From positions 1 through 64,000 of the forward strand of contig DATFKA010000003.1 of the NCBI GenBank assembly GCA_035268885.1: 64,000 nucleotides of DNA. Direction: 5' to 3'. The stretch is from DATFKA01 sp035268885 (lineage in GTDB: Bacteria > Bacteroidota > Bacteroidia > Chitinophagales > Saprospiraceae). The notes beneath the pieces are model-generated. The model saw only the letters and a list, made by a program, of their open reading frames with translations, ran no database searches and had not been told where the DNA came from. This document shows, in pieces, positions 60,395 through 64,000 of the stretch. Position 1 is the first letter of the stretch. The number at the start of each line of letters is the position of its first letter. The position numbers and the translations under genes are program-made.

Positions 60395-63300
60395 ATGGGA
60401 GGACTTCATAAGTTTATTGAGAGGGTATCTGCTATATTTTTCGGCGCCGTCTTTTTGTGCTTTTCGGGAGGGCTTTACGCCCAGGATAAAGCCGTTTTTC
60501 GTCATTTTGAAAAAAAAGATGGTCTTTCGCAGGGATCCGTATTTGCCATTACACAAGATGCCGAGGGGTACATCTGGATGGGAACGCGGGATGGTCTTAA
60601 TAAGTATGATGGCTATCAATTCACGGTATATAGAAATGATCCGGAGCAACCGGGTACCATCGGTGGTAACGACATTCGAACGCTCTATTTTGACAGCCTT
60701 GCATCCACTATATGGCTTAGTAACTTTAAGGGCTTGAGTAAATATGATGCGAAGGTAGATACCTTTCATAATTATACCCTTGAGGATGGCCTTTCTTCCG
60801 AGTTGGTTCAAGATATTTTACGAGACTCAAAAGGTCGTCTGTGGTTGGGTATGAATAATGGCCTAAACTTATATCAATCAGATAAAGATCAGTTTGTTAA
60901 GGTACCACTGGACATTCCTGGGGGGGAGGCTATGAACGTCCAGGTGGTCTTTGAGGCAGACAACGGTGATCTACTCTTAGGCATGCCCCATGGTATATAT
61001 CGCCTGAAGGTAACTAAAGACGGGAAGTATAAAGTACGGCCTTTCCTTTCCAGGTATCGAGACGATTTATCGGTACCGAATTATGATGTACAATCGATTA
61101 TCAGAGACGACGAGGGGCAACTTTGGGTAGGTACTCAGGGTGGCGTATTTCGGTATAATCCAAAAAACCAGGGACTTAAGCTTTATGGGTACGATAGTAA
61201 TGATCCTCATTCGCTAAGTAACAATAGCGTTAGAGCGCTGGCTAAAAGCCCAGATGGGGATATTTGGATAGGTACCTGGGGAGGCCTGAACAAATATATT
61301 CCGGAAAAAGATCATTTTCAACGCTTTGTAAAGGAGGATCTCAACGCTGGTAGCCTAAGTAATAATTCCATTTGGTCCATTTTCTTTGATCATAGTGGGG
61401 GCTTGTGGTTGGGTACTTATCATGGTGGTGCTAATTACCACGACCCAGCTTTCAATCGATTTGAAAATTACGAACATCTTCCGGATGAAAATAGCCTGAG
61501 CCACAATGTCATCAGCTCTTTTGCAGAAGATGAAAAAGGAAACTTCTGGATTGGAACAGAAGGTGGAGGTTTGAATTATTTTAACAGAGCCGCGGGGGCT
61601 TTCAAGACTTATCTGGCGGATTCCGGGCAAAATGGCGTTAGTGGTAATAGTGTAAAGTGCTTGTTGAAGGATGGTGATAAGCTATGGATTGGTACTTTCC
61701 GCCAGGGCATTAGTTGTCTGAACCTGTCAGATATGAGTTTTCGTCACATTAAAAACACTCCAGCCTCCCCTAATTTGTTGACGGATAATGATGTGTATAG
61801 TTTACTTAAAGAGGGAGACAAGTTGTGGGCCCTCACTTACGGTGGAGGTTTGAATGTGATTGATCTGAAGAGTAACAAAGTTCAGGCCTACCAATACGAT
61901 CCGGCAGATACCACTAGCATCAGTTCAAATAACGGGAGGATTATTCTCAAGGATAGCAGGCATCGCCTTTGGGTTGGAACGGAAAGTGGTTTAAACCTGA
62001 TACTTAGGGATTCGATCAATGACTATGACCTGTCCTTTCGTCGGTTCCTGGGAGATTTTAAGATTTATTCCCTGTATGAAGATAAAAGCGGGATATTATG
62101 GATTGGCACTTTCTCTAATGGATTGTTTGCCTTTAATCCATATGATCAAACTTTTCGCCATTACACTGAAAAGGATGGCTTGCCTGGTCTTACCATTTTT
62201 GGTATCCTTCAGGACAGAACGGGTAAATTATGGCTAAGTACGAATAACGGACTTTCCAAAATGGATATTCAAGGCGGGGTGTTTACCAACTACAACTACG
62301 CTGACGGGCTTCAAAATCTGGAATTTAACTATAATGCCTACTACAAAGCCCAGTCGGGGGAGTTGCTTTTTGGAGGCACGAATGGTTTTACCCTCTTTCA
62401 GCCTTCAGAAATATTAAATAGTCAGTTTATACCTCCATTGGTTTTTACGGATTTGGAGGTCTATAATAGAAAGGTGAGGGTTCTGGACGATAATTCCGTA
62501 TTGGACAAGGTACTGAACGAAGTGGGCGACCTTACCTTTAAGTACAACGAAGCCATTTTCTCCATCGGGTTGGCTGCATTGGATTATTCGAATCCCGGCA
62601 ATATAAAATACGCCTATAAACTGGAAGGCCTGGACAATGACTGGAATTATACGGTCGGCCAAACCAGGGCGGGATATACCATTCAAAGGCCAGGAACCTA
62701 CCTTTTTAAAGTGAAGGCTACGAATAGTGATGGGATTTGGAAGGAGGAAGAACGTCAGTTAAGGATCAAAGTTTTACCTCCTCCCTGGCGGAGTATCTGG
62801 GCTTATATCATCTATGCGTTCTTGTTAGCGGGGGCGATTTACGGAGCCTGGTTTTTCATACGCTTAAAAAATCGCCTGCATTTAGAGCGACTGGCTAAAC
62901 AGCAACAAAAGGAACTCAATGAAATGAAACTCCGGTTTTTCACCGATATCACTCATGAGTTCCGGACGCCCCTTACACTGATCCTGGGCCCACTGGATGA
63001 AATGCTGCAAAAGTATACCTCCAATGGCATCCACGGCCAACTACAATCGGTAAAGCGCAATGCTGAGCGTATGCTGAACTTAGTGAATCAAATTCTGACC
63101 TTTCGGAAGTTAGAAGCAGATCACGACCCTGTCCGGGCGGCCAGGGGGGATATCGTGGCCTTCACCGGGGAGATTTTCCGGTTTTTTGAAGAGACAGCTC
63201 AGATGAGGGACATCAAATATATCTTTCACAGTCCGGAAGCGGAGCTATCTGCCTGGTTTGATGCCGAAAAGTTAGAGAAAGTCTTTTTCAATTTACTTTC

Positions 63301-64000
63301 CAATGCCTTTAAGTTTACCCCGGATAAGGGCGTCATCTCCGTTATCATGAGGAAAAAAAGAGAAAGTGTCGAAATCAGCGTGTCTGATAACGGGAATGGC
63401 ATTAAAAAAGATCTTCACGAGCAAATTTTTAAAAGATATTATGAAAAGGTGGCCATTCCCTTATCGAAGCGAAAGGGGACTGGGATTGGCTTAGCACTTT
63501 CCAAGCAAATGGTTGAGCTACACCAGGGAAAATTGTGGGTAGAAAGTGAGGTAGGTAAGGGTACTACTTTTTTTGTGGAAATCCCACTGGGTAAAGAGCA
63601 CTTTCAGACGAGTGAAATATCAGATACTGAAATTAATCCTAAAAATGTTCTTCTCCAGGAGAACCGGCCGGTAGTTGAAGCCCCTGATTTTTCCTGGCTG
63701 GCGGAATCTACGGAAAAGTCTCCAAGTGACGCTCCCTTGATTCTCGTTGTGGAAGATAATGAAGAGGTCCGGCAGTATCTGCAGAGTATTTTCCAGAAAA
63801 CCTACCGAATTGAAACCGCTATTAATGGTGTGGAAGGTCTTGCTAAGGCCAAAAAGCTCAATCCGGAACTCATCATAAGCGATATTATGATGCCCAAAAT
63901 GGATGGGATGGCTATGTGCGAAAAGTTAAAAACGGATGTAAAGACCAGTCACATACCCATCATTCTTCTGACGGCGCGTTCTGCACAGGTCCTTAAGAAT
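60395..64000 (+). CDS. Hybrid two-component system regulator (HTCS), truncated by window end
   Basis: An uninterrupted frame of 1202 codons running off the right edge. Order: signal peptide (about 1-32), two-component-regulator propeller repeats (about 35-700, with repeated WIGT/LWVGT motifs), Y_Y_Y domain from about 715, membrane helix near 802-824, HisKA with phospho-His854 (DITHEFRTPL), HATPase with DNGNGI and GTGIGLALS, and a REC domain with Asp1163 (SDIMMPKMDG). The REC and the expected AraC-type HTH continue outside. HTCS proteins sense periplasmic oligosaccharides and activate the adjacent utilization genes. The natural targets are the divergent lyase operon and the linked uronate genes. 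Confidence 0.95.
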   Translation, partial: MGGLHKFIERVSAIFFGAVFLCFSGGLYAQDKAVFRHFEKKDGLSQGSVFAITQDAEGYIWMGTRDGLNKYDGYQFTVYRNDPEQPGTIGGNDIRTLYFDSLASTIWLSNFKGLSKYDAKVDTFHNYTLEDGLSSELVQDILRDSKGRLWLGMNNGLNLYQSDKDQFVKVPLDIPGGEAMNVQVVFEADNGDLLLGMPHGIYRLKVTKDGKYKVRPFLSRYRDDLSVPNYDVQSIIRDDEGQLWVGTQGGVFRYNPKNQGLKLYGYDSNDPHSLSNNSVRALAKSPDGDIWIGTWGGLNKYIPEKDHFQRFVKEDLNAGSLSNNSIWSIFFDHSGGLWLGTYHGGANYHDPAFNRFENYEHLPDENSLSHNVISSFAEDEKGNFWIGTEGGGLNYFNRAAGAFKTYLADSGQNGVSGNSVKCLLKDGDKLWIGTFRQGISCLNLSDMSFRHIKNTPASPNLLTDNDVYSLLKEGDKLWALTYGGGLNVIDLKSNKVQAYQYDPADTTSISSNNGRIILKDSRHRLWVGTESGLNLILRDSINDYDLSFRRFLGDFKIYSLYEDKSGILWIGTFSNGLFAFNPYDQTFRHYTEKDGLPGLTIFGILQDRTGKLWLSTNNGLSKMDIQGGVFTNYNYADGLQNLEFNYNAYYKAQSGELLFGGTNGFTLFQPSEILNSQFIPPLVFTDLEVYNRKVRVLDDNSVLDKVLNEVGDLTFKYNEAIFSIGLAALDYSNPGNIKYAYKLEGLDNDWNYTVGQTRAGYTIQRPGTYLFKVKATNSDGIWKEEERQLRIKVLPPPWRSIWAYIIYAFLLAGAIYGAWFFIRLKNRLHLERLAKQQQKELNEMKLRFFTDITHEFRTPLTLILGPLDEMLQKYTSNGIHGQLQSVKRNAERMLNLVNQILTFRKLEADHDPVRAARGDIVAFTGEIFRFFEETAQMRDIKYIFHSPEAELSAWFDAEKLEKVFFNLLSNAFKFTPDKGVISVIMRKKRESVEISVSDNGNGIKKDLHEQIFKRYYEKVAIPLSKRKGTGIGLALSKQMVELHQGKLWVESEVGKGTTFFVEIPLGKEHFQTSEISDTEINPKNVLLQENRPVVEAPDFSWLAESTEKSPSDAPLILVVEDNEEVRQYLQSIFQKTYRIETAINGVEGLAKAKKLNPELIISDIMMPKMDGMAMCEKLKTDVKTSHIPIILLTARSAQVLKN

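Overview
The window looks like chromosome of a Bacteroidota bacterium, probably a marine Saprospiraceae/Lewinella-type organism. Evidence: type IX secretion (T9SS) C-terminal sorting domains on several secreted proteins, a PorP/SprF-like outer-membrane protein, GSCFA, DUF4159, DUF1080, DUF4861 and DUF4175-like families, a hybrid two-component system (HTCS) regulator, Bacteroidota-type -7 boxes (TAnnTTTG) and little Shine-Dalgarno signal. No rRNA, tRNA, CRISPR array, integrase or transposase gene was seen.

Layout. (1) 217-4485: MeaB GTPase, enoyl-CoA hydratase, an unknown protein and a GSCFA protein. (2) 5043-15960: an AT-rich eight-gene operon, TldD, TldE/PmbA, DUF4159, MoxR ATPase, DUF58 and three membrane proteins (BatA-like, DUF4175-like, C-terminal TM). 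It is bracketed by direct repeats of the last 72 nt of the GSCFA gene (4414-4485 and 16111-16182), so it looks like an acquired island. (3) 15980-18640: a decayed zone with a GSCFA 3' relic, a T9SS-sorted hydrolase, a gene broken by an out-of-frame junction, and the second copy of a 171-bp MITE-like repeat (first copy at 4628). (4) 18644-25980: housekeeping and mixed genes (MOSC, ferredoxin, biotin carrier, AtpZ/bactofilin cluster, PhyH oxygenase, PorP, S1C protease, TetR, ribosomal protein S20). (5) 26187-29705: ATP-grasp-like protein, GshB-like ATP-grasp and an AstE/aspartoacylase-like metallohydrolase, a candidate peptide or amide metabolite cassette. (6) 29830-32571: 2-oxoglutarate dehydrogenase E1.

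(7) 32807-64000 is a large polyuronate utilization locus. Secreted lyases (heparinase II/III type, two alginate-lyase-fold domains, a parallel beta-helix protein), two iduronate-sulfatase-like sulfatases (one fused to a lyase domain), a deacetylase-like lipoprotein and a T9SS-sorted protein with three copies of an unassigned domain would cut a sulfated, uronate-rich polysaccharide. A KdgF-like cupin, KduI and KduD would carry unsaturated uronate to 2-keto-3-deoxygluconate (KDG). UxuA and a mannonate-oxidoreductase-like SDR form a second branch to KDG. KdgK and KDPG aldolase finish to pyruvate and glyceraldehyde 3-phosphate. A tripartite TRAP transporter supplies uptake, and no SusC/SusD pair is present in the window. 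A truncated HTCS at the right edge is the likely regulator. Two tandem DUF1080 domains lie between two Gfo/Idh/MocA oxidoreductases, which adds a possible 3-keto-glycoside branch.

The strongest leads are the island carrying the TldD/E-MoxR-DUF58 operon, the sulfatase-lyase fusion, the triple-repeat secreted protein, the ATP-grasp cassette, and a shared promoter/operator motif with identical spacing in front of uxuA and the SDR gene.
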